The notes: generated from the sequence alone by a model not told the origin. Shown: positions 1-7,866, counted from the first letter of the stretch. The stretch: DNA of 10,000 nt from Asticcacaulis sp. (GCF_020217185.1 NZ_JAIWNX010000075.1:1-10000), one strand, 5' to 3'. Numbers and translations: made by a program.

Positions 1-3000
1 GATGCCCCAAAAGGTGGCGCCATCACGGGACTGGCCAAACTGGAGACGCCCCTGACCCTGCGGCTGGAGGGCAAAGGTGACTGGAAAGCATGGAACGGTC
101 GCCTCAGCGGCATGGCGGGGGATCAGCCGCTGGCCGATCTGAGCCTGACGGCGCGCGACGGCCTTTTCGGTGTGAAGGGCACGGCGCGACCGCAGGCCAT
201 TGTGCCATCGCTGTCGGACATGCTGTCCCCGGCCGTCCGTGTCGATCTTTCGACGACGTTCAAGGACCGCGTCGCCGACGGCACCCTGTCTTTGGCGGCC
301 GATGCCCTGACGCTGAACGCCAAGGGCCGCGTCGATCTGGGAAAAGGGGCGTTCGGTGATCTGACGATCAATGCCGCCCTGCTCAAACCCGCCAATATCG
401 CCAAAGGCCTGAATGGCAAGGATATTTTGGCGACGCTGCGTCTGGATGGGGCGTTCAAACGCCCCCTGATTGACTATAAACTGTCGGCAGGGAGCATAGG
501 CTTTAACGACGTGGTGGTGCATCAACTCCGCGCCGAAGGTAAATCGCGCCTCGATGGCGACCATATCCTGATCCCGGTCAAGGCTTCGGCCAGGCACATG
601 ACGGGGCTCAATGCCGCCGCAGAGTCGTTAGTCAGCAACATCACGATTAATGGCGATCTGGCCTGGTCGGACGGCCTGATCCTGTCGGACAATCTCAAAA
701 TCCGTTCGGACAAGATCAATGGCACGGCTATTATCCTCGCCCAGCCGTCGGAAGGCCGTTACGAGGGCGCCCTTAAGGGGCGTATCAATCAGTATCTGGT
801 CGATGGGATCGGCCTGTTCAACCTGATGATCGACGCCGATCTGCGTCAGCTCAAGGCCGGCGGCTTCGGCATTGTGGGCAAGGTCGATGGAGAGAGCCTG
901 CGCCTCGACAATGGCGGCCTGAAGTCGTTTTTCGGCGGCAATTTCAAGTTTTCCGGCGCGATGAACACCACCGCCAATGGCGACGTCATCCTGCAACGCC
1001 TGACCCTGACGGCACCCGATTTCCGTCTGACCTCGGCCAGCGGTCGTCTGTCGAAAGGGCGGCTGGATTTCAAACTGGCGGCGCAGTCGGCCAAGTACGG
1101 CCCGTTGAGCGCCGAGGCCGGGGGAACATTGAAGGCCCCCACCTTGACCCTGCGCGCGGAAAAGCCTGGTCTGGGGCTGGGTCTGCAACAGGTGGTGGCG
1201 CACATCAATAGCACGCCGCAGGGCTATGCCATCACGGCCGAAGGCGGCTCGCAATACGGCCCTCTGAAGGCCGATGTGCTGGTGCTGAAAAGCGACGGCC
1301 CGCTGACCATCGACGTGCGCACGGCGCAGGTGGCGGGTTTCAGCGCGCAGGGCCGCTTGGTGCAATCGGCCAGTGGCCCCTTTACGGGCACGCTGAACCT
1401 GACCGGGCGCGGGATCAACGGCACGGCGCGTCTGCTGGCCTCTGACGCCGTGCAGGGGGCTCAGGTCTCGGCCCGCGCCAACAATGCCCTGCTGCCCGGT
1501 GAAGCCGAAATCCGCATCGGGCGCGCCATTATTGAGGCCACGGCGCGCCTTGACGAACAGCCGACGATCAAGGGCGATGTGCAACTGGCCGACGTGGTCT
1601 ATGGCCAGAACTACGTTGAAAAGGCCCGCGCCCGCATCGACCTCAAAGGCATGCGCGGCACGGTGCAGATGATCGCCAATGGCGACGCCGGCACGTCGTT
1701 CAATCTGGCGGCCAACGCGCAGGTGTCGCCCGATGACGCCGTGATTGCCCTGTCCGGTCGCGCCGGTCAGGTGCCGTTTGCGCTGGAACGCCCCGCCCGC
1801 GTCGTGCGTCAGGGCGCGGACTGGGTGCTGACCCCGGCGGTGCTGATGACGGCGCAGGGCAAGGTCAATCTGGCCGGACGTTTTGGCGAGGTCCTCCGCG
1901 CGCAGGCGCAGTTTGATCGCTTCGACCTCAGCATCCTCAACATTATTGACCCCAATCTCGGGGTCAATGGCACGGTGTCCGGCGGGCTCGACTACACCCA
2001 GCGCGGTAAGGCCTTCCCGCAGGCCCAGATGCAGCTTACCTTCGACAATCTGACGCGCACCACCATTGCCCGCGTTTCGACGCCCCTCGATATCCAGATG
2101 CAGGCCAGCATCAGTGAAACCCGCTCCGAAGCGCGCGGCCTGCTGCGGCAGGGCACGGCCGATATCGGCCGCTTCACACTCAGCATCGACCCACGCGGCG
2201 ACGGGGCGTGGACGCAGCAATTGCAAAACGGCGCCGTCTCCGGCGGCCTGCGCTTCAACGGACCGTCCAGCGTGCTGTTCTCACTCGCTGGCCTTGGCGA
2301 TCAGCAGATGACCGGCAATGTGGCGCTGGCCGCCGATCTGTCGGGCACGCTGCGCCAGCCGCGGCTTAATGGTCTGGTGCGCGGCAACGGCCTGGTGTAC
2401 GAACACCTGACCTTCGGCACGCGCATCAGCGATATCGCGCTGGAAGGCCGCTTCTCCAACGACCGGCTGGAACTGCAAAAGTTCGAAGGGCGCGCCGGAG
2501 ACGGCCGCGTGTCGGCCACCGGCTTTGTGGGCCTGAGCGCCGATGACAACTTCCCGCTCAAGCTGAATGCCAAGCTGGATAATGCGCGTTTGGCGGCCTC
2601 TGACGCGCTGGCCTCGACCGTGTCGGGTACCCTCGATGTCACCAATGATGCGCAAAACGGCCCTTGGATACGCGGCAATCTTAATTTGCCGCAATTCCGC
2701 TATCAGGTGGTGTTTCAGGGGGCCTCCAAGGTCGATGAGCTGGAAGGCGTGCGGATCAAGGGCGCGCGTATCGAGCCGCGTAAGACGAGCCGCGTCGCCC
2801 CCACCCTGTGGAACCTCGACATCCGCCTGCGCGCCGATAACCAGATCTTCGTTTCTGGCATGGGGCTGGAGTCGGAATGGAAGATGAACCTGAACGTCGG
2901 CGGCACAACGCGCGACCCGCGTATTGTGGGGCGGCTCAATGCCTTGCGCGGCACCTACGCCTTCTCCGGGCGCGAATTTGACATCGAGAAGGGCGAGATC

Positions 3001-3516
3001 ACCTTCGATGGCGGCAGCCTGAACAATCCGGAAATCGCCCTGACCGCGACCACCAAGGTCGATGACATCACCGGCACTATAGGCGTGTCGGGCCGCGCCC
3101 AGAACCCGCAGATCGCCTTTGGCTCCACCCCGGCCCTGCCGCAGGACGAGGTGCTGTCGCGCCTGCTGTTCGGCGAAAATGTCGCCAACCTGTCGGCGAC
3201 GCAGGCTCTGCAACTGGCGGCCTCGCTTCAGGCGCTTCAGGGGGGCGGCGGGCTTAACCCGCTGGGTAAGCTGCGTTCGGTGACCGGTATTGACCGCCTG
3301 CGCGTGCTGGGGGCCGATGCCTCGACCGGCCGTGGCACGGCGCTGGCGGCGGGTCAGTACCTGACCAACGACATCTATGTCGAGATCGTCACCGATACGC
3401 GCGGCTTCACGGCCACGCAGGTCGAGATCGCCCTGTCGCGCGTCCTGTCGGTGCTGACACAGGTCGGCTCCACGACGGGCACCAGCGTCAATCTCCGATA
3501 CTCGCGGGACTATTAG
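1..3516 (+). CDS. tamB: TamB, translocation and assembly module protein (5' end missing)
   Basis: The frame is open from base 1 to TAG at 3514-3516, giving 1171 visible residues with the start upstream of the window. TamB is a large inner-membrane-anchored periplasmic protein that partners the outer-membrane protein TamA; it serves outer-membrane protein assembly and, in more recent work, phospholipid transport to the outer membrane. The visible protein is almost entirely short alternating beta repeats with many GxL, NGxI and LxG turns, as expected for the beta-taco fold. The last 350 or so residues match the TamB C-terminal (DUF490) domain: a WNLDIRLRADNQIFVSGMGLES segment, then RDPRIVGRLNALRGTYAFSG, FDIEKGEITFDG, LPQDEVLSRLLFGE, and a terminal strand ending in RYSRDY with a final aromatic residue. 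The N-terminal anchor is not in view. tamA would be expected upstream, which cannot be checked here. The stop codon lies inside the first bases of repeat copy A. Family assignment is firm; the exact substrate in this organism is unknown. Confidence 0.93.
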   Translation, partial: DAPKGGAITGLAKLETPLTLRLEGKGDWKAWNGRLSGMAGDQPLADLSLTARDGLFGVKGTARPQAIVPSLSDMLSPAVRVDLSTTFKDRVADGTLSLAADALTLNAKGRVDLGKGAFGDLTINAALLKPANIAKGLNGKDILATLRLDGAFKRPLIDYKLSAGSIGFNDVVVHQLRAEGKSRLDGDHILIPVKASARHMTGLNAAAESLVSNITINGDLAWSDGLILSDNLKIRSDKINGTAIILAQPSEGRYEGALKGRINQYLVDGIGLFNLMIDADLRQLKAGGFGIVGKVDGESLRLDNGGLKSFFGGNFKFSGAMNTTANGDVILQRLTLTAPDFRLTSASGRLSKGRLDFKLAAQSAKYGPLSAEAGGTLKAPTLTLRAEKPGLGLGLQQVVAHINSTPQGYAITAEGGSQYGPLKADVLVLKSDGPLTIDVRTAQVAGFSAQGRLVQSASGPFTGTLNLTGRGINGTARLLASDAVQGAQVSARANNALLPGEAEIRIGRAIIEATARLDEQPTIKGDVQLADVVYGQNYVEKARARIDLKGMRGTVQMIANGDAGTSFNLAANAQVSPDDAVIALSGRAGQVPFALERPARVVRQGADWVLTPAVLMTAQGKVNLAGRFGEVLRAQAQFDRFDLSILNIIDPNLGVNGTVSGGLDYTQRGKAFPQAQMQLTFDNLTRTTIARVSTPLDIQMQASISETRSEARGLLRQGTADIGRFTLSIDPRGDGAWTQQLQNGAVSGGLRFNGPSSVLFSLAGLGDQQMTGNVALAADLSGTLRQPRLNGLVRGNGLVYEHLTFGTRISDIALEGRFSNDRLELQKFEGRAGDGRVSATGFVGLSADDNFPLKLNAKLDNARLAASDALASTVSGTLDVTNDAQNGPWIRGNLNLPQFRYQVVFQGASKVDELEGVRIKGARIEPRKTSRVAPTLWNLDIRLRADNQIFVSGMGLESEWKMNLNVGGTTRDPRIVGRLNALRGTYAFSGREFDIEKGEITFDGGSLNNPEIALTATTKVDDITGTIGVSGRAQNPQIAFGSTPALPQDEVLSRLLFGENVANLSATQALQLAASLQALQGGGGLNPLGKLRSVTGIDRLRVLGADASTGRGTALAAGQYLTNDIYVEIVTDTRGFTATQVEIALSRVLSVLTQVGSTTGTSVNLRYSRDY

Positions 3517-3617
3517 AGCGATGTGCGGAAAAGTGTGAGCGGTTTTCCGCAAAAACATCGCGACAAAACAAAAATTTAGAGCGAAATGGTGCTTCCACCT
3601 AAAGTCATTTCGCTCTA
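3514..3617 (-). repeat. Two-hairpin intergenic dispersed repeat, copy A
   Basis: This 104-bp element is the reverse complement of 8703-8826, with 5 mismatches over 104 aligned bases by my hand alignment and one 20-nt insertion in the other copy. It has two palindromic modules. Module 1 pairs GCGATGT (3518-3524) with ACATCGC (3555-3561) around an inner GCGGAAAA/TTTTCCGC stem (3525-3532 with 3543-3550). Module 2 is a perfect 12-bp stem, 3577-3588 with 3606-3617, around a 17-nt loop. An AT-rich linker joins them. Both ends read TAGAGCGA inward. The architecture resembles the RIME-type intergenic mosaic elements known from Rhizobiales (about 100 bp, two imperfect palindromes); homology to them is inference. 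I use minus strand because copy B is taken as the forward orientation. The stop codon of tamB is formed by its first three bases. Confidence 0.85.
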
Positions 3618-3647
3618 GCGGGATAATTTCTCAAAAATTATTCCGCT
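3617..3647. repeat. Third palindrome abutting repeat copy A
   Basis: AGCGGGATAATTT (3617-3629) pairs with AAATTATTCCGCT (3635-3647) around the 5-nt loop 3630-3634. The 13-bp stem has a single non-Watson-Crick position that becomes G-U in RNA. It starts on the last base of copy A, so the repeat region is a mosaic of at least three hairpin modules. No run of T follows, so it is not a standard intrinsic terminator on the + strand. It is absent from copy B, where different sequence follows the element. Confidence 0.6.
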
Positions 3648-3650
3648 CAA

Positions 3651-3667
3651 GCCGCCATTGAGGCGGC
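3651..3667. repeat. Short GC-rich hairpin
   Basis: GCCGCC (3651-3656) pairs with GGCGGC (3662-3667) around a 5-nt loop. It is a minor structure, listed because it is one of several hairpins in the tamB to ABC-F gap. The sequence after it, to about 3711, is GC-rich with no further feature that I can support. Confidence 0.35.
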
Positions 3668-3711
3668 GGCCAAGGTGGCGAAGCGACCGCCCGGCGAGGG
3701 CTCAAACCAAA

Positions 3712-3752
3712 GCTGGCTTATTATGTTTCTGTCAGAAACATAATAAGCCAGC
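3712..3752. repeat. Perfect 19-bp inverted repeat with 3-nt loop
   Basis: Bases 3712-3730 and 3734-3752 are exact reverse complements, separated only by GTC at 3731-3733. The stem has a GC-rich base (GCTGGC/GCCAGC) and an AT-rich top. After a one-base mismatch, two more A-T pairs extend it outward. It would form a very stable hairpin in RNA or extrude as a cruciform. On the + strand it is followed by CTTTCC, not a U tract. On the minus strand a T-rich stretch (TTTGGTTTG) follows, so it could stop antisense transcription. It lies 95 bases before the ABC-F start codon. Its role, whether transcript end, insulator or insertion relic, is not decided by sequence. Confidence 0.8.
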
Positions 3753-3847
3753 CTTTCCTAAATGATCCTGCCATTGTAGAGGCCTGTGCGAACCGCCTAG
3801 CGCTGCAAAACGCGCGGCCCTCCCTGCCCCTACTCTGTAAGTCCCGT
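3753..3847 (+). other. Leader of the ABC-F gene, nothing firm seen
   Basis: This 95-bp stretch lies between the long palindrome and the ABC-F start codon. I see no convincing TTGAC/TATAAT pair and no Shine-Dalgarno sequence in the 15 bases before the ATG at 3848. A short 5' leader or leaderless mRNA, both common in Caulobacter relatives, would fit, but no promoter is claimed. Confidence 0.3.
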
Positions 3848-5476
3848 ATGATCCGCCTCGACAATATCAGCAAGCAAAACGGCCACCAGATCCTGTTCAT
3901 CGACGCCTCCATGGGCGTGCAGAAGGGCGAGAAGGTCGGGCTGGTCGGACCGAACGGCGCGGGCAAGACGACGCTGTTTCGCATGATCACCGGGCAGGAA
4001 CCGCCCGATGACGGTCAGGTGTCGATCGATGCCGGCATGACCATCGGCTATTTCAGTCAGGATGTCGGCGAAATGTCAGGCCAGAGCGCGGTGGCGGCCG
4101 TGATGGACGGTGTCGGCCCGGTGAGCGCGCTGGCCGCCGAAATGGCCGAGCTTGAGGCCGCCATGGCCGACCCGGATCAGGCCGACAATTTCGATGCGGT
4201 TATCGAGCGCTATGGCGAGGTGCAGGCGCGCTTTGAGGAGCTGGACGGCTATGCGCTGGAGGCGCGGGCGCGCGAAGTGCTGGCGGGCTTAAGCTTCAGT
4301 CAGGAGCGCATGGACGGCGATGTCGGGCTTTTGTCCGGCGGCTGGAAGATGCGCGTGGCACTGGCGCGCATCCTGCTGATGCGGCCCGACGGCATGTTGC
4401 TCGACGAACCGTCGAACCACCTCGACCTCGAAAGTCTGATCTGGCTGGAAGCCTTTCTCAAAAACTACGACGGCGCGCTGCTGATGACCTCGCACGACCG
4501 CGCCTTCATGAACCGCATCATCGGCAAGGTCATCGAAATCGACGCCGGTTCGCTGATCACCTATTCCGGCGATCTCGACTTCTACGACCAGCAACGCGCC
4601 CTGACCGAGGCACAAAGGCAGGCGCAGTACGAGCGTCAGCAGGCCATGCTGGCCAAGGAAATCAAATTTATCGAGCGCTTCAAGGCGCGCGCGTCCCATG
4701 CGGCGCAGGTCCAGAGCCGCGTCAAGAAGCTCGACAAGATCGAGCGCGTCGAAGCGCCGCGCCGTCGTCAGTCGGTACAGTTCGAATTCCGCAGCCCCCC
4801 GCGTTCGGGCGACGACGTGCTGAACCTGCGCGACGTGCACAAAAGCTATGGCGACCACGCCATTTACAGCGGGCTCGACTTCAAGGTGCGGCGCAAGGAA
4901 CGCTGGTGCGTGCTGGGGGCCAATGGCGCGGGCAAGTCCACCCTGCTCAAGCTGGTGGCCGGGGATACCACACCCGACAAAGGCACGGTCACCGTCGGGG
5001 CCAGTGTGAAGATGGGTTATTTCGCCCAGCATTCGATGGATCTGCTCGACGGCGAAGAGACGATTTTCGAATCTCTGGAAGGCGCGTTCCCGCAGGCCCC
5101 TCAGGGTGCGCTGCGCACCCTGGCCGGATGCTTCGGCTTCTCCGGCGACGATGTGGAAAAGCCCTGCCGTGTGCTTTCGGGCGGCGAAAAGGCGCGTCTG
5201 GTCATGGCGCGGATGCTGTTCGATCCGCCCAATCTTCTGGTGCTTGATGAACCGACCAACCACCTGGATATGGTGACCAAGGAAATGCTGGTTGCGGCTC
5301 TGGCCGATTTCGAAGGGACCATGCTATTCGTCTCGCACGACCGTCACTTTCTGGCCGCCCTGTCCAACCGCGTGCTGGAACTGACGCCCGACGGCGTGCA
5401 CGAATATGGCGGCGGCTATACGGAATATGTGGCACGCACCGGTCAGGAAGCACCGGGCCTGCACCCGAACGGGTAA
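3848..5476 (+). CDS. ABC-F family ATPase, YbiT/YheS-like translation factor
   Basis: The 542-residue protein has two nucleotide-binding domains in tandem and no membrane segment, the plan of ABC-F proteins, which act at the ribosome exit site and not in transport. Domain 1 (about 1-240) has Walker A GPNGAGKTT at 34-42, signature LSGGW at 162-166, Walker B with D186-E187 and switch H216. Domain 2 (about 323-530) has GANGAGKST at 357-365, LSGGE at 443-447, D467-E468 and H497. The charged helical linker (about 244-310, rich in Q, R and K) corresponds to the arm that contacts P-site tRNA. Both ATPase sites look complete. The tryptophan in the first signature is a feature I associate with YheS, but the protein lacks the long C-terminal extension of YheS (over 600 residues). 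Its length and C-terminal ELTPDGVHEYGGGYTEYV resemble YbiT (about 530). No Shine-Dalgarno is visible before the ATG, so the start rests on how well the first beta strand (MIRLDNIS) fits the family. Subfamily is uncertain; family is not. Confidence 0.92.
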   Translation: MIRLDNISKQNGHQILFIDASMGVQKGEKVGLVGPNGAGKTTLFRMITGQEPPDDGQVSIDAGMTIGYFSQDVGEMSGQSAVAAVMDGVGPVSALAAEMAELEAAMADPDQADNFDAVIERYGEVQARFEELDGYALEARAREVLAGLSFSQERMDGDVGLLSGGWKMRVALARILLMRPDGMLLDEPSNHLDLESLIWLEAFLKNYDGALLMTSHDRAFMNRIIGKVIEIDAGSLITYSGDLDFYDQQRALTEAQRQAQYERQQAMLAKEIKFIERFKARASHAAQVQSRVKKLDKIERVEAPRRRQSVQFEFRSPPRSGDDVLNLRDVHKSYGDHAIYSGLDFKVRRKERWCVLGANGAGKSTLLKLVAGDTTPDKGTVTVGASVKMGYFAQHSMDLLDGEETIFESLEGAFPQAPQGALRTLAGCFGFSGDDVEKPCRVLSGGEKARLVMARMLFDPPNLLVLDEPTNHLDMVTKEMLVAALADFEGTMLFVSHDRHFLAALSNRVLELTPDGVHEYGGGYTEYVARTGQEAPGLHPNG

Positions 5477-5583
5477 GCTCCGGTTAACCCTGTCGCTTAC
5501 CGGAATGTTCACGCGTATCGGATATCATGGTTACTTCCGCAATCCAGCGGTAAGTATCTTTGCCCATGACCGTTCCGCTTACC
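5472..5583 (+). promoter_or_regulatory. Alternating complementary heptamers between ABC-F stop and GGDEF/EAL start
   Basis: Four short half-sites alternate here: GGTAAGC (5472-5478, containing the ABC-F stop codon), GCTTACC (5495-5501), GGTAAG (5549-5554, just before the downstream start) and GCTTACC (5577-5583, inside the first codons). Neighbouring pairs can form mutually exclusive stems: 5472-5478 with 5495-5501, 5496-5502 with 5548-5554 (7 bp), or 5549-5554 with 5578-5583. This is what the sequence shows. That it controls initiation of the downstream gene is only a possibility, because short repeats like this can arise by chance. Confidence 0.25.
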
Positions 5584-7818
5584 CCCCCTGCCTCCCTGTC
5601 CTGCCGTTATATGGAGGGCGACGCCACTGAGCTGACGCAGCTCAAGGGAGAGGCCGTGGATGCTATAGACACCGCCATGGTGATCACCGACACCAGCGGC
5701 CGGTTTCTGTATGTCAACGAAGCGTTTCGCAACCTGCTTGGGTTCAGCGCCTCGGAGTTGAGCGGAAACACACTGGGGGATCTGTGCCGGCGGCATTCGG
5801 ATTCCTGCGAACACCTCGAAGACATACTGACCGACGTCCACCGCAACGGTCAGCGCAGTGGCGAGTTGCTGGTCCATGATCGCAACGGTCACCCGATGTG
5901 GGTGTCTTTCAGCGCCACCGCCATGACCGACGCCGCCCATCGCCGCCGCGTCATCGCCATCGTCAGTGATATCACCTACGCCAAGCTGAACGACACGCTG
6001 CAACGGCTGGTCTTTGATGCCATGATGCAAGACAAGCCCCTGCCCGAAACGATGTCGCTGCTCTGCCTTGAGGTCGAGCATATGGTGCAGGACGTCAGCA
6101 TGTCCGTACTGCGGGTGGCGGAGGGCAAGCTGAACCCGCTGGCCGCGCCCGGTCTGCCCGACTGGTACAATGCCGCCCTCGCAGGTCTTGCCATTGGCCC
6201 TGTTGTCGGCTCGTGCGGCACCGCCGCCTGGCGCGGTGAGCCGGTCATGGTCAATGACATGCGCTCCGATCCCCTGTGGGCACCGTATCAGGCATTAGCC
6301 GAGCCACTGGGTTACACCGCCTGCTGGTCCACGCCCTTCAAGGACAAGGCGGGCAAGGTCATCGGCACCTTCGCCTTCTATTCGCCCCATCCCTTTGTCC
6401 TCAATACCTTCGTGCAGTGCATTGTCGATATCTGCACACAATTATGCACCCTGGCTTTCGAAAAGGATGCTTTTCAGGCGCGTATCCAGTACCTGGCCCA
6501 TCATGACTCCCTGACCGGCCTGCCCAATCGCGGCTTCTACCAGACACGTCTGGCCGAAGAAGCTGCGCGTGCCACACGTCAGAAGACGCAACTGGCCCTG
6601 CATCTGATCGACCTTGACCGCTTCAAGGAGGTCAATGACACCATGGGGCACATGGTCGGCGACGAAGTGCTGATCACCGTTGCCGAAACCCTGCGCGATC
6701 TGGCCAGCCCCGGCGACGTGCTGGCGCGACTGGGGGGCGACGAGTTCGTCTTTCTTCAGGTCGGCGTGACCCGGCGCGCTCAGGCCGAAGCCAAGGCCGA
6801 GGCGCTGGTCAGCGCCCTTCAGGCGGAGATGCAAGCGCAGTTTGGCCATCAGGCCCCCGATGTCGGGGCCAGCCTTGGCTTTGCCCTCTATCCCGACGAA
6901 GGCCCGACGCTTGATCGCCTGACGCGCCATGCCGATATGGCGCTGTATAAGGCCAAGACGGACGGGCGCGGCTGCTGGCGCGCCTTCGATGCCACCATGG
7001 CCGAGGCTCTGCGTCGCCGTCGCCGCCTTGAGGCCGATCTGCGCGACGCGCTTGCCCACGGTCAGCGAGGCCTGTCTCTGGTCTATCAGCCGCAGTTCTG
7101 CCTGAACCTCAATCGTTTCATCGGCTATGAGGCTCTGGTACGCTGGACGCACCCGGAACTGGGGTCGATCCCGCCGAGTGATTTTATTCCGGTGGCCGAA
7201 GAGGCCGGCCTGATCACCGCTCTGGGGCAATGGATATTGTCGCGCGCGCTGGAAACCGCGGCTACCTGGCCTGCGCATCTGAACCTTGCGGTCAATCTGT
7301 CGCCCCTGCAAATCTGCGAGGGCGATCTGACCCGCTATGTGCAGCAGGAACTGATCCGCACGGGCTTCCGCCCGCAGCGTCTGGAACTGGAGGTCACCGA
7401 AGGCGTGCTGATCGAAAACACCGACCGCGCCTTGCACGTGCTGCGTAAGCTCAAGGGCATGGGTGTGCGTATCGCCATGGACGATTTCGGCACCGGCTAT
7501 TCCTCGCTCTCCTACCTTCAGACCTTCCCCTTCGACCTGCTCAAGATCGACCGCAGCTTTGTCGAAGGTCTGACGCCGTCGCCAGACCGCAAGGTGCACA
7601 AGCACGGCATACCGGCCGAAGCGATCGTCCGCGCCGTTATCGGTATGGCGCACGCTATCAACGTACCGGTCATCGCCGAAGGCGTGGAAACCCAGGAACA
7701 GATGGACCTGCTGCGCGACATGGGTGCCGATGCCGTACAGGGCTATCTGATCGGGCGGCCGCAGGCCTATTGCCTCAGTGAAGCGCCGCCTGCGCTTTTG
7801 GCAGCGGGTCAGCGCTGA
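5566..7818 (+). CDS. PAS-GAF-GGDEF-EAL cyclic-di-GMP signalling protein
   Basis: This 750-residue soluble protein should make and/or degrade cyclic di-GMP under control of two N-terminal sensor domains. PAS is at about 30-142 (AMVITDTSGRFLYVNEAF, then WVSFSATAMTD), GAF at about 155-300 (GSCGTAAWRGEPVMVNDM). GGDEF spans about 308-470, with DSLTGLPNR at 314-322 and an intact GGDEF at 390-394. EAL spans about 490-735 with the expected metal and catalytic residues: E522 of EAL, N577, E609 in EVTE, D639-D640 of DDFGTG, K660, E705 and Q725. Both activities are therefore plausible. The product-inhibition site RxxD before GGDEF reads SPGD (381-384), so its arginine is missing. The layout resembles E. 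coli DosP, but I cannot assign a heme ligand. I chose ATG 5566 because the PAS core begins soon after it; TTG 5560 and ATG 5611 are in-frame alternatives, and no start has a strong Shine-Dalgarno. The gene starts 89 bases after the ABC-F stop, so co-transcription is possible. Confidence 0.93.
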   Translation: MTVPLTPPASLSCRYMEGDATELTQLKGEAVDAIDTAMVITDTSGRFLYVNEAFRNLLGFSASELSGNTLGDLCRRHSDSCEHLEDILTDVHRNGQRSGELLVHDRNGHPMWVSFSATAMTDAAHRRRVIAIVSDITYAKLNDTLQRLVFDAMMQDKPLPETMSLLCLEVEHMVQDVSMSVLRVAEGKLNPLAAPGLPDWYNAALAGLAIGPVVGSCGTAAWRGEPVMVNDMRSDPLWAPYQALAEPLGYTACWSTPFKDKAGKVIGTFAFYSPHPFVLNTFVQCIVDICTQLCTLAFEKDAFQARIQYLAHHDSLTGLPNRGFYQTRLAEEAARATRQKTQLALHLIDLDRFKEVNDTMGHMVGDEVLITVAETLRDLASPGDVLARLGGDEFVFLQVGVTRRAQAEAKAEALVSALQAEMQAQFGHQAPDVGASLGFALYPDEGPTLDRLTRHADMALYKAKTDGRGCWRAFDATMAEALRRRRRLEADLRDALAHGQRGLSLVYQPQFCLNLNRFIGYEALVRWTHPELGSIPPSDFIPVAEEAGLITALGQWILSRALETAATWPAHLNLAVNLSPLQICEGDLTRYVQQELIRTGFRPQRLELEVTEGVLIENTDRALHVLRKLKGMGVRIAMDDFGTGYSSLSYLQTFPFDLLKIDRSFVEGLTPSPDRKVHKHGIPAEAIVRAVIGMAHAINVPVIAEGVETQEQMDLLRDMGADAVQGYLIGRPQAYCLSEAPPALLAAGQR

Positions 7819-7866
7819 GGCCCTGGCGGCGCGGGCCGATGACAGGCCTCTGCCCCGGTTGTGGCT

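Noticed and set aside
628..2226. Long minus-strand open frame of over 500 codons opposite tamB
   Set aside because: The predicted product is rich in R, H, A and G with no recognisable domain. Such frames are typical shadows opposite GC-rich coding sequence, and the + strand frame is a clear TamB.
3514..3617. CRISPR array or small-RNA gene in the palindromic region
   Set aside because: The palindromes are not evenly spaced direct repeats with unique spacers, and there are no cas genes. A small RNA cannot be excluded, but no promoter supports one.
3627..3743. Open reading stretch through the palindrome region, ending in TAA inside the right arm of the 19-bp inverted repeat
   Set aside because: It has no good start codon or ribosome binding site, is about 38 codons long, and runs through two palindromes. 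The stop lies inside a structural repeat. It is more likely chance than a gene or remnant.
5560..5565. TTG at 5560 as the start of the GGDEF/EAL protein
   Set aside because: It adds only two residues ahead of ATG 5566, uses a weaker start codon and lies very close to the only purine-rich stretch upstream, so ATG 5566 is preferred; ATG 5611 is also possible.
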